A DNA stretch of 64,000 bases from Microvelia longipes (taxonomy: Eukaryota; Arthropoda; Insecta; Hemiptera; Veliidae): the NCBI GenBank assembly GCA_018340805.1, contig JACMZG010001870.1, positions 53,664,073-53,728,072 on the forward strand, read 5' to 3'. The notes below the pieces were generated by a model that saw nothing but the letters and a program-made list of their open reading frames with translations, did not search any database and was not told where the DNA came from. Shown here in pieces: positions 39,201 to 52,000 of the stretch (its first letter is position 1; each line of letters starts with the position of its first letter). The translations under genes and the position numbers were made by a program.

Positions 39201-39794
39201 ATTCATTAGCAAGTCAAAAGTTTTGACATAAAATCATGTTAATTACTTTTACAGGAAATAATTTCCATATTTGAAGCAAACATTACAAGTGTTGCAACAT
39301 TTAATACAGCAGTATTATAAATAGTAGTAATAACTGATATTCATATCAAACAAGAGAATTAAATAATAATTAGAATAAATAAATGACAACTAAATAATTA
39401 CCAACTAATTACGACATAAAGTTTTCAATGCACAGTGAGCTGTGTTTGTTGTAAAAGAAAGCTACCGAGTCCAAGACAATTTTACTCCACTTTAAATTTA
39501 AAAAAAAAATGTCTCAGCAGTTTACTTGATCTGCTGGACACCCTTCATGCTTTTACCAATTTCACATTTTTTTTTAAATCTTTTCTTTTCTTTTTAACAC
39601 TTGTCTAAGATATATAAAAAAATATTATGTTAATAAATAAAATAATACAAAATTAGTACCATTATGTTTTGTCGAATATTTCCAATCAAAGCATTGCAAA
39701 CAAGATAAATACACAAAAAAATTGTTTTAGATACAATTTTTGGAAACTTACAAAATTCTTTTGGTTTAATTTTTTTTTTTTTAAGTCTTGTATT

Positions 39795-39800
39795 TTTATT
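39795..39800 (-). promoter_or_regulatory. Candidate poly(A) signal of the MEIOC-like gene
   Basis: AATAAA on the minus strand, about 136 bases after the TAG stop at 39936-39938, in a normal place for a short 3' UTR. A long T run on the plus strand follows (A run on the transcript strand). Confidence 0.5.
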
Positions 39801-39935
39801 GTTACTTAAAATCTATTCAGCTAGAGACAGTTAGGTTTTTTTTTGTCGACTTTTTGGTACTGAAGTATCAAGAGAGAAACCAAGAGTCAGGTTGGATTCG
39901 TATTAGACAGTGGAGAGAAGAGTATCGGAAGTTGA

Positions 39936-40072
39936 CTAGTTAGCAGCAGTAGTAGATGGGGTCGGGTCGGACGAGGGGTGGAGGGTTGACATAAGTGCGC
40001 AGTACATGTGTGTTCGAGCCACACGTGTGCTTCCACACAGAGATTTCAACAAACTGCAAGTATTACTTAACT
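39936..40072 (-). CDS. MEIOC: MEIOC-like exon 11, terminal, with stop
   Basis: Acceptor ATGTTTGCAG, then 45 codons including the TAG at 39936-39938. It encodes [19 protein letters not shown], the family's closing motif. A second acceptor (ACTTGCAG, 19 bases downstream) would break the frame, so the upstream one is chosen. Confidence 0.85.
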
Positions 40073-43000
40073 CTGCAAACATAAACCAAGTATTGTACTA
40101 TGTACTAGTCTGTAATGACTTTGTTAATAGTCATACTTAAACTTAGCTAAATAAAGTTTTAGGATTTAGCATGAGCTGCTTTAATAAAAAATTTAAAAGC
40201 CAAATCAACAAAAGAAGGAAGATATTTAATTGGAATATTTTTTTATTATTTGTTCTAAGAAAGTTGATCTACAAGAACATGACATCACTGTATAGTTGTG
40301 AAGTCAATCAAATAAACTCAGGGGCAGCAAGTTAGAATTTCAAATATTCTAGAAAATTCTCACTCTTATCACTAGAAACTGTGCAGAGTTTGCATTGCAA
40401 TTTCCAAGAACAACAGCTATAGAACTGCCATAGTGTATAACAACAGCTATAGAACTGCCATAGTGTATAACAACAGCTATAGAACTGCCATAGGTGTATA
40501 ACAACAGCTATAGAACTGCAACAACAGCTATAGAACTGCCTATAACAACAGAACTGCCATAGTGTACAACAACAGCTATAGAACTGCCATAGTGGATACA
40601 GAAAAAGTTACACCAAAAAGGCCTGTCAAGCAGGCACATCCAAGGCATGCCTACTTCAGGGCTGCCAAGACAGCATATCTAATATTTTCAAATGAAACAA
40701 ATGTAAAGAGAGCTGTTGCAAGAGTTCCATACAACTTGAGGCAAATCAGTGACCTCAACTTACAAAATACAGGGTGTTTCATATAAAGTGTCAACCAAAC
40801 AAGGATGTCAAAGTACTCCTCAAAGGGAACAAAAAAATGTCCTATAATATAAACCCCCGATCTCCAACCGTTTTCCCACAAAGTCAAATTTAATATGAAT
40901 ATTAGTATTAGTCTCCATTAATATAGGTAATTTAAAAAAAGACACTTGATGGGACGTTAATTACTAAAATTAAATGACTATATTTCGCTACACCTTACAT
41001 AGCATATTCATGTCAATAAAACCTAAAAAGAAAAGAAAAACATTAAAATATAGCAATAACTACAACATTCAGAGAAATTTGAAATTAAAAAATCTACATA
41101 CTTTCAATACACAAAAAGAAAATTTTTTATAGAACTTACAAATAGTAGTTACATGTTAGGATAATTAACACTGTCAATAACATTAAAAAGTAACATCAAT
41201 AAGCCATTCCTACAAAAAAAATTAAAAATAATTAAAAACTAATTCAAATATGAAGTTAAAACTGAAATCAAGCATTAAAAACTCAAAATGAATCAAAGAA
41301 AAATAGTATGATAGAAAGATGAACTTACAGTATTAACGGAAATCATAATGCATTATATTGAAAACAGTATAGAAAGGCTTTAAAAATTAAAATATTACAA
41401 CACCAACAATCAAAAATTATTTTTAGAAGAGACTAGCAAATAGAACCTTACCATCTATAACATAATGGAAGTTAATAGATATTAATAATCAATTCATTAA
41501 TGATAAACAGGTTAGTATTATAATTAAAAAGGGGGTAAAAAATTACATGTACATGTATACATAACTGTATTGCGGTACACTATCTACAATATGCAGGGGT
41601 AAATTAAATACAAAATAACATAAAGGTATAAAAATATGAGAAATAGATAAAAAATAATACTAAATTACAAACACCAACAATTCTAACGATACTAAGAAAA
41701 AATAAAAATTAAATGTTTTTAAAAATAGCTCCATAATGCTTATTAATATCTCTGGAGTCTTTTTTAATTATTAGTCTTTTTTATTTTAATATCTCTGGAG
41801 TCTTTTTTTCTTTAGTGTTAATTATCCTAACATGTAACTACTATTTGTAAGTTCTATAAAAAATTTTTTTTGTGTATTGAAAGTATGTAGATTTTTTAAT
41901 TTCAAATTTCTCTGAATGTTGTAGTTATTGCTATATTTTAATGTTTATCTTTTCTTTTTAGGTTTTATTGACATGAATATGCTATGTAATGTGTAGCGAA
42001 ATATAGTCATTTAATTTTAGTAATTAACGTCCCATCAAGTGTCTTTTTTTAAATTATTTAAATTGTCAAATTTAATATTTTTTAAAAATGTTTGGCCTCA
42101 CATCATAAAATTGTTAATAGCGTTCAAACCATTCAAGGTAGAAAGGTGAAATCGGTCTCGTTGGAAAGCTAAGTAAATTTCCTATAGGACGAATTATTGC
42201 CCAAAAATTTGCATAAAAAATTATTTTGAAAAATTGAATTTTATGGAATTTTTAAGGTAGGGCATTGGAGGAAGTAAGAGATAAGCAAAAGTTTAGCCAA
42301 GAACGGAAACAACTTCTCTTATGATTGCCCTTTAAGTAAATCTAAATATTTTTATACATTCAATACTCAAAAATGTAAGCTATTTTTTAAAGTGATCTAA
42401 TAATAATATTTTTAGACTCTAAGGGGTAAAATAAACATATTTTATTCTTTCACATTTTTCTCTAAATCCCCTCTTCCCTCCTGTTTTAGAGATTTTTAAT
42501 TATTTTACATACCACCCCTGCATTTATTAGATGAAAACTAACTACCATACCTTTATCATGTTGTCGCTGGTGTTGAGCCCTGGGCAGCGCCAAGGCCTGA
42601 AGCTGTCTGATAGAGTCGTGCCAGACATCCATAGCTTTATGAACATCAGGACTGAGAGGCCTGACCAAGGATTCCATCTTCTTCAGGAGGGTAACTACAC
42701 GAGCTCTCTCTCGCAGCTCATCTACTATAAGTCTGTCGATACGAGAGCCCGGTACAGTGACACGAGGAACTGGATAATTGTTGGTAGAGGACACCTAGTT
42801 CACAACAACATAATCAAAGTCACGCATCCTCTTCTCAAAAGTATTCTTATTTCACATTTTATTATTTGTTCATAAGTATGAATTATTTTCACAACAGATC
42901 AGCAAATAATATGAAACTTGGAACTAAATTCACATCTTTTGTGAAAAAGAACCAATAGGATTTTGGGGAAATCTAAAATTAGAATCTAAAAAGTTGGACA

Positions 43001-46000
43001 TCAAAAATTTAAACCAATTTCTTTTATTTCTTGGTCTATAGATAATTACAACCAATATATCAACTTAAATTTTTTTTTGGTTCCTAAAAATCTTCTGAGG
43101 GCTTAGCCAATTATTTAATACCCACGGAATTCAATATGAAACAGGGATAAAAGATTTCATCCCCCTTATCAACCCAAAGTGTAAGTAATCTCACCCTTGG
43201 CAAGCCTCAGGAACTTAAAGTGTTAGTAATCTCTCTAGGCAAGCCTCAGGAACTTAAAGGTTAGTAATCTCTCTAAAGCCTCAGGAACTTAAAGTAATCT
43301 CTCTAGGCAGCCTCAGTAATCTCTCTTAGGCAAGCCTCTTAAAGTGTAATCTCTCTAAGGAACAAGTAATCCTCTAGGCAAAGCCTCAGGAACTTAAAGT
43401 GTTAGTAATGACTCTCATCAATCCTCGAGAGCTCAACCTGTCAAACGGAGCAACATCCTTGGCTCTGTCTCAGAAGAAAACACCACCTGACTGGGATCCA
43501 GTCCAGGCATTGAAAACTGTTAACCTGACAGCTGACAGCATGTCAATCATATTGCCTTTAACCCTGAACCATTGTGAAAGCCTAAAATACCTACTGGTCT
43601 AATATTTTGCTATTTATTCTTTGTAACAAACTGTAGAGATAATAACTCATTGAAAACCTAATAGTAGGAGTATATAAATAGAAATATGTTATAAGTATAA
43701 GAAATGTTAGAGTTGACAAGGTTTTACTAGAGAACCTTCTAGTCGAGTTACCTTCTTCCCGGGGAAGTTCCTTGCTAACTCAGCCTCTGTTTTCTTTCTT
43801 TCGCTCTCTAACTGCTTGAACTGAGCATAACATTCCTCTAGTCTGGCTTGAACTTCAGCTGAACCCCTTCTAGAACAAATGTCCATCATAAAACACTTCC
43901 CAAATAATAACATCACTAGGTTTTTTTTTCTGCAAAACTCATTTCAGCAATGTAACTAAAACAATACTGGTCAGATATTTCCAGGGTCTGGTCATAACTT
44001 TATGAGCAGTATGGGAGTTACGATGATAACAGACAAACACACTTACAGGCAGCTAACTTTCTAAAAACCTTACAAGAGGTCTTAAAAACACCTGAAAGGC
44101 ATGATGTGGTGAAAATGCCAAAGTCTGATCTTTAGTGAAAACACAGTTTTCCCAATATAATTATGATTTAAATGAAGAAAAATCAAAAGCAAATATAATA
44201 GTCTGTTTATGAAGATGTAGAGGCATCATACTATGTTCCAAGAGAACAAACTACAAATAAAATTCTTCTTTTATCATTAGCAAAAAAATAAATTAAATTG
44301 GTTCATTAGAGAAGATTAGAAAAGATAAATCTCTCCGTGTTAGTTTCATTAGAGAAGACAGACTTGCTAAATAAATCTCTACAAATTCTATCATAGCACA
44401 ACAACACAGCATGATCCATCATAGCACTAACTGTCTAGCTCTTAAAGTTAAATATCTTCCCTTTATTTAACTTAAAACCTTAAATTTAACAGTGAAATAT
44501 AAACATAGTGCATACCATGACTAATATAGAACAGGGAGACCCCTATACCATGTCAAGGTTGCCACGGAAACAAAAGAAAACACATTATGCCAGAGGAATA
44601 GTCAATGACACACTGGACAGGAAGGACTGGACTGTACCTGACTAAATGAGGATTGAACTGCTCGTAGTACTGCAGTAACTCCGGGGGAGGCATGCCGTTC
44701 CTCATCTGCAGGAAGTACGACGGATCCACCATACCCGGTGGTGGGGGTCGAACCACAGCTGTCATGTTGAAATTATTGAAACCTTGTTGAGCTGTTTTGT
44801 CGTTTTGGTTCATCAGGAACGGATTGTTGTTGTTGTTGAACATGTAGTCCCGTCCTCGGGATATGAAGTTCTAAACAAAATTAAATGTTAATTAATGGAG
44901 GAAATGTGCTAAATATTTTAATAATTAATACAAACTGAGCTGCCATATAAATTAAACTTAAAAACTTTGGTTTAAAAACTTAACCAAGTAATGGAGCATT
45001 ACAAATGGCCATACCCAGCCAGTGGACCTACATCAGAACCTTTATCAAGAGTTTCATCAGTCAACAGAGTGGAAACACTGTAAACCCAGCTTGCTGACAA
45101 TCTCTCCACCAATGAAGGTGGCCTTTACTTGGTTCTACTCCGCTCAAACATCAGAAATGACATCTGTTTCAATCATACCGATAAACTCCCCTAGTTCATA
45201 TATTAGACCAAGAGCCCAAGGGTGTTTTGTTAATAAAAAGTGTAATGGCTGGAACCGCTCTCAATTTTTCGTAAATACCTTCCTGAACAAGGATCTGCAA
45301 TTCTGCCGACTCGTATCGGATGGGTGTCCCAGGCAGAATGCACTTTAGGGGTCAAAGGTTCTGCCTGGGACACCCATCCTATACGAGTCGGCAGAATTGC
45401 AGATCCTTGTTCAGGAAGGTATTTACGCAAAATTGAGACCTGTTCCAGCCATTACACTTTTTATTAACAAAACACCCCTAGGCTCTTGGTCTATATTGAA
45501 GGCTCACTGGATAATTGATGAACTCACCTGAGTATTCTTATAATGGTGATTGTTCCTCTGCAAGTTCCTTGGGAAGCCAATAATTTGACTGGGAGGTTGT
45601 CCACTGTACTGACTCAGGGCAGGGCTGGAGGGGTGCGTAGGAGGACTCAACACATCGAAACCACCTGTCGATTTCATATCGAACCCCCCTGTGGATTTCA
45701 TATCGAAACCACCTGTGGATTTCATATCGAAGCTGGGAGTCTTGTTGCCGCTCTCGTAGTTCTTGATGTCGGGTTTCATTTCAAAGTTCTGCTTGAGATC
45801 GAATTGCTGGTTGCTCGTCTTCATATCGCTGTAGTCGGGAGGCGTTGACTTCATGAATCCGTCGGAACTGGGTCGTACACCAACACCCCCACTCTCCAAA
45901 CAGCTTTTGAAACCATTAAGACTCATCCGATTTTCTCCTCCAAAATTTACCTACATTTAAAAGAAATGACTTATAAAATTGTTAGAGAAGTCAGAAAATT

Positions 46001-49000
46001 AAGAAGAACTTACAAATAAATTAAACAAATTCTATTAATTAAAATAGAATCTGTTGAGTAACTGGCAGAATGAAAAGAATACTATTGTATTGGTCTCCTA
46101 ACCAGTCTAGCTCACAATGACTTGCATTACCCGTTCACACACAAGTACAGTCATACGAGTAAAAAAGTGCAGTTAAATAAATGAGCTTATAAAAGCATGA
46201 GGATCCCTGTACAGCTTTAATAAATAAATAATATGTTCTAGACAAGCAACAAGTGGAATACTGACCATGTGATCAGAATGAGAAGTGATCTGTGTATCAG
46301 AGTTGAGAAGTCCATCCAGCCTCACATTGTCTTGGTTCAGCATCTTTACATAGTTATACATCTGCTGTTCATCCGGTAGATCTTCTCCCACAAACAGTCC
46401 TACCAACATATTATCCATGTATTAAAGACAATAAACAATGAAACAGTCCTACCAACATATTATCCATGTATTACAGACAATAAACAACGAAACAGTCCTA
46501 GACATATTATCCATATATTACAGACAATAAACAACAAAACATTCCTACCAACATCCATGTTACAGACAATAAACAACGAAACGTCCTAGACATATTATCC
46601 TATATTACAGACAAAACAACAACATTCCTACCAACATTATCCATGTATTACAGACAATAAACAATGAAACATACTGGCTGCAACTTGTCACACATACCAA
46701 TATTGAATTCTTGATAATTAAGTAAAACCTGGTGCTGGACACATAGTGGAAATCTCAAAGAAAATGTTTCCCCTGCACTGTTTTTTTTTATTTGAGTTTT
46801 TAGTTTTTTTCTTTTTAATTTTTAAGAAGAATAAAAACTAAAAATAGTCACTTTAATCAAATAAAATCACCAAAACATAAACTAAAACAAATACGATCAA
46901 TGCAAAAGAAGATTATGTTAGGTTTGTTTCAATATAAAGTTATGATTCCACAGTTCTCAGGGGTTTCCAGATTATAGAGATAGTTCTAGTAAGGGCACAA
47001 ATAGTCCTATTTTTCCTCATCTGACTTTAGCGTAATTGATGGTTAATATTGGTGTGTAATGGTTACTGGAGGAGTGACTTCACCCTCTTCAATCTAAAGC
47101 AGTTGAGGTTATTTAAACAGCACATTTGCTTTACTTAGCATCATGACACAGCATTACAGGCCTCAACATATTCCTACAAGGGAAAGTAAAATATCAAAAA
47201 ATGCAACGTTATCAACACGAGCTCCACTAGAACAAGCAACAAGTGTAGAGTTCACCAATTAGAAATATAACAATGAAAAGTCTCCAACAGGTCACCAACA
47301 GCAAGATAACAGAGAGCTGGCTGGCTCTGGTAGTATCGACACATGAGCCCACCAGTAAGGGCTACTCTATCTTCAGGTATGATTAGCCAAACAATTACCT
47401 GGTTGAGTGATATCATTAGACTGGTTGAATTGCTGATTGTAGTAGGAAGGAGATGAGAGAGACTGCGAGTAGAAGGAGCTGTGAGCACCTGTTGCTTCAC
47501 TCTGACCGGTCCCTGTGCTTGCTTGTTTGACATCATAGCCAGGGGAATGGAGCAGGGAAGACTGTGTGGAGCATTGTCCCTCCAGGTTAAGTAATCCCAG
47601 ACCAAAATCTAGATCCTGTCCAACATAGAAATGACAATATAATATTACTATTTCATATTCACAGTGGCTGAGGCTCCATAGCAATGAGGGCTGGATCAAA
47701 CCTCAACTCTCTAGTGTACTTAAGTGTTTCATTACTTTCCACCCTATAATGTTGAGAGGCAATGGATAGGGAGGAAAACGTTTCAACATTCCCTTTGCTT
47801 TCTCCACTTAGACTTGAAGGTAAAGCATTGACCTTTAAATCTAAAGATGCACGGTTCAATCCTAACAGGTAATCCTTTGTTTTTATTGTTTAACTCAAAA
47901 AAGGCACATTGTTTTTATTTATTTAAACTAAGTACAATTATTTATTGTTAATTACACCACCTGTTTTCATATTTAAAAACACAAAACAACATGAACAGTT
48001 GTTTGTTTGAGAAAAGCAGTTAAGTTAAAATCATATTATTTGAATGCTTAGGCTTGCCGAGGAAATTATTTAATTAACTCATCAAGTAAAGCCCATAATG
48101 TTAATGACCGCTTGGAAGTAATAACTCGTGTCTCCTCTGGTAAGTTAAGGATTTTGTCACCAGGAGGGAGCAAATAGCACAATAGCAAACAGCGAGTTTT
48201 ATAAACACGGTGCCTATATTAAAGTTACCTTTTATCAAAAATTTCTTACATAATTTGAGCCCTCAATTAAATTTAAAAGCTCCTTTGCTGTGTTATCTAT
48301 AGTTAAGATAAATTTTTACTGGTTTAAGAAATCAATTAAAGTTATAAATGAATCAAACAGAATAAAAAAAATAGACAAAGATAAGTATAAGAGCTGTTTG
48401 CTCAGCAACACTGCAAAAGTGAGTCAGTATTTAATAGGTTCTTATTTTCACCTCAACAAAGATTTTGACCATTTCAAATGGCTTTTTAATCATGAAACGT
48501 CATATAACATTTTATAATTTTATTTTAGGTTTTGGTTTTGATTTTTTTTTGTTGACTATTTCATTTGTTTATTAATACAAATACTGCATCGTGTATACAA
48601 TCATTAATAATCAGTCTCTATTTCATTTATAACTTGCTAAAGCATTGCATAGTTCCTTCAATATTTTCTGGGGAAACGGAAGCTAAAAACTACTCTACCC
48701 CAGGAGATACTTAGAATTGTCTATCTATCTATGTTTCAAAGCAGGTTGGTGTATGGAATTGTATTATGGGGACATGTGAATGTAAATAGTATCTTATTAC
48801 TACAAAAAAAGATCTAAGAATCATTTGTAATGTGGGTTATCGTGAGGAGTGCAGGCCAATATTTAAAAGATTAAAGCTATTAACAGTTATTAATTTGTAT
48901 ATTTATAATGTTCTTTATTTGTAAAAATTAATGTAAATAACTTTAAAATCAATTATGACTACCACAAGTACAACACTAGACCTAAATTAGACTTAATCAT

Positions 49001-52000
49001 TCCTAAGCATAGACTTGTGAAAAGTGAAAACGGACAGGGTGTCTTAGGTATGACATTTTTTAACTATCTCCCTAATCAAATTAAAGATTTAGATCTGAAA
49101 CTTTTTAAGAAGCATATAAAGGATGTCTTAATTGAAAACCCCATGTATAGTACCAAAGAATTGTTTCAGCTTGATTTTAGTGTGTAAATCTTTTTATTAT
49201 CTGTATTGTATTGTATGACCTTACATACATATAAGCATGATGGAAATAAATTATTTATTTACTTATTTATTTAATATTTATTTAACTTTAATAGTTTCTT
49301 TGTGTCCTGGGGTTTCTTCTAGAGAGGGAAGCATTGCTTTAGCAAAACATTTTGACCTTTCAGCTCCTACAGATCCCAAAATTAAAAAAAAAATGTGTCA
49401 ACATTTAAAAAAGTGTTAAAAGAGTTCATCCCCAGAGAATATGGAAATTTCAACTTAAGAGCTGAAATCTCAACTAACTTGGCTAAAAAGGAGTTAAATA
49501 GTTGTCATGGCAACTAAAGGTTTTTTTCTCTTGTTGGTTATAGACCAAGAGCCCAGCGGTGTTTTGTTAATAAAAAGTGTAATGGCTGGAACAGGTCTCA
49601 ATTTTGCGTAAATACCTTCCTGAACAAGGATCTGCAATTCTGCCGACTCGTATAGGATGGGTGTCCCAGGCAGAACCTTTGACCCCTAAAGTGCGTTCTG
49701 CCTGGGACACCCATCCGATACGAGTCGGCAGAATTTCAGATCCTTGTTCAGGAAGGTATTTACGAAAAATTGAGAGCGGTTCCAGCCATTACACTTTTTA
49801 TTAACAAAACACCCCTGGGCTCTTGGTCTATTACTTTACTCCTGTAGATCTGCAACAAGAATTAAGTGTAAGTTTTCTCTCTCTTCAAGAAAACTTAGAC
49901 TTCTTCTCCTTTCTGCATGTAAAATTAATTAAACCTCCAAATTTTACAAGGGGCAAAAACAAAATATCACCTTAATATCTGTTGTGGGTCGATATACAAT
50001 CTTGGATATCGACTATAAATAAAATTAATCCATAAATACAAAAAAAAGAAAATAGTTCACCTGGTGTTGAAGTGAATTGTTAGAATGAGGTAAATAAGAA
50101 CTATTAGATTCTAGCGGTGTCGTGTTGGTAGACTGTATACCTATGTTACTACTGCTGCTACCCCAGTAGTCATTATCTAGTGAACTGTTATAGTTGAACC
50201 TACTTCCACTGTCATAGCTAGCACAATAATAAATCATTTATTAGCAATTGTGAAATAAAACAATAATTTTGGTTTTAATCCCTTAAGTTTATCATGGATT
50301 GTCTACCAACTGAACAGCAAGCAAACCATCAGCTACCCAAAGAAAATCATAAAAAAGTTACCGTCATGAACCAGCAGAATCAAAGAAATTGCCTTTGTAT
50401 CCTTGAGCCAATGTATCCAATAAATATGTTCTTAAAATTAGGCAGGATATACTATTGCAGGTGTATAAAAAGCCTGTGTCTGTATCAGTTACAGACACAT
50501 ACAGTCACATACAGACACATACATGTTCAACGAGATATGAACCGAATGAAGTTGATACGGCCACTCTAAGTGAAGTCAAAAAAATAACCCTAAATATCAC
50601 ATTTTAAGTGGGGAGTCGTTTTACATGTTTTATGGGCCTGAGAGTTGAATGGCAGTGGTCCAAAGTCGATCCGACCACTCAAACTCAGGGTACCTGGGTT
50701 CAAATCCTGGTAAGGGTGAATTTCATTTAGAATGCGTGTTTCCATTCCTTCAGTATCTGAAAACCCTAAAAAATCATTATTTTCTGATTCATTATCTTCA
50801 ATCTCAGTAGTTACATTTAGGTCAATATCATCACCACTCGATAAAAGTTCATTTAAATTAATGACATGACCTGAAAAGGTTATTTTGTCACAATTACTTC
50901 CCCTAATCTCAGTGGTATCAATAGTCTTATTTTTGTAAGGCAAACACATTTCCTCAAAAATAACACCAGTTGAAACAAACACAATATTCCTTTCAGTGCT
51001 CCAGATATTCCTTTCAGTGCTCCAGAGTTTACACCCCTTGACACCTTCTTTCAGTCCGAGAAATAGAGCTTCTTCAGCCCTTTTATCAAGTTTTCCTCCG
51101 ATCAAAATTTACTCCAGGCTTTACAACTCAAAACCATTATTTTTTGTAAATCACTGACAAGTAATTTTGTTTTTGTCCATCTTTCAAATGGTATTTCTCC
51201 TCCGATACCTTAAGATGGACAACAATTTTTGATGTAACACGCTGTGTTGACAGCTTCTCTCCAAAAGGTGTTGGGGAGACCTGATTGAATAAGCATGCAT
51301 CTTGGTGTTTTACAGATTGAAATAAAACGACACGAACTCAAACAGATCAAAATGCACAATGAGGGAAATAAAGGCGACACCAGGTTACAAATGTTTACAT
51401 TAAGTGTTGCCTTTTTATGATTTTATTTACAAAGAGGTATTTTTTGTACCGAGATTGGCATGAGGTAGAGGGGGAAGGGGTGCTGTGGGTCTAAACTAAT
51501 AGAATTCTTTCCCTACCACATTATTAGGCGAGCTGTCAATTTAGCCGTTTGTTATATTATAGATAAGTGAAACTTGATACAAATATCAGACTTAAGGTCT
51601 AGATATGCTTCGGTCATAAAAGTGTACATAATCATCATAGCTAAGTAAAAATAAAAAAAAACTGCTACAATAAAAATCTAGCAGACACCCTGGATTAGCT
51701 GCTATAACTCTCAAGAGGGCAAATCTATCCTTGTGTTATAAATTTAAAATATCATTAAAAAATAACTTAATTAATAATAGGACATCAATTATGTAAGTAG
51801 GAAAAAATAAGCTTCGCCCACCAGCCTCTAAGGGAGAAGTTACATTTGCCCACCAGCCTCTAAGGGAGAAGTTACATTTGCCCACCAGCCTCTAAGGGAG
51901 AAAGTTACATTTGCCCACCAGCCTCTAAGGGAGAAGTTACATTTGCCCACCAAGCCTCTAAGGAGAAGCATTTGCCTCTAAGGGAGAAGTTACATTTGCC

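Larger units (their letters stand above)
40073..42550 (-). other. Intron 10 of the MEIOC-like gene
   Basis: It holds a minisatellite (40408-40612), a fragment of a dispersed repeat with ACAGGGTGTTTCATATAAAG at about 40770, and a large foldback at 40928-42054. Confidence 0.7.

Noticed and set aside
40651..40887. 78-codon minus-strand frame with [12 protein letters not shown]
   Set aside because: The DNA around ACAGGGTGTTTCATATAAAG looks like a common dispersed insect repeat; no gene model or splice phase links it to the host gene.
42531..42875. 114-codon plus-strand frame
   Set aside because: Antisense shadow of MEIOC-like exon 10.
45022..45348. 108-codon plus-strand frame, with a similar one at 49604-49804
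   Set aside because: They run into the family F foldback; the shared peptide is explained by the repeat.
45543..45848. 101-codon plus-strand frame
   Set aside because: Exact antisense of MEIOC-like exon 7, whose minus-strand reading has conserved phase and splice sites.
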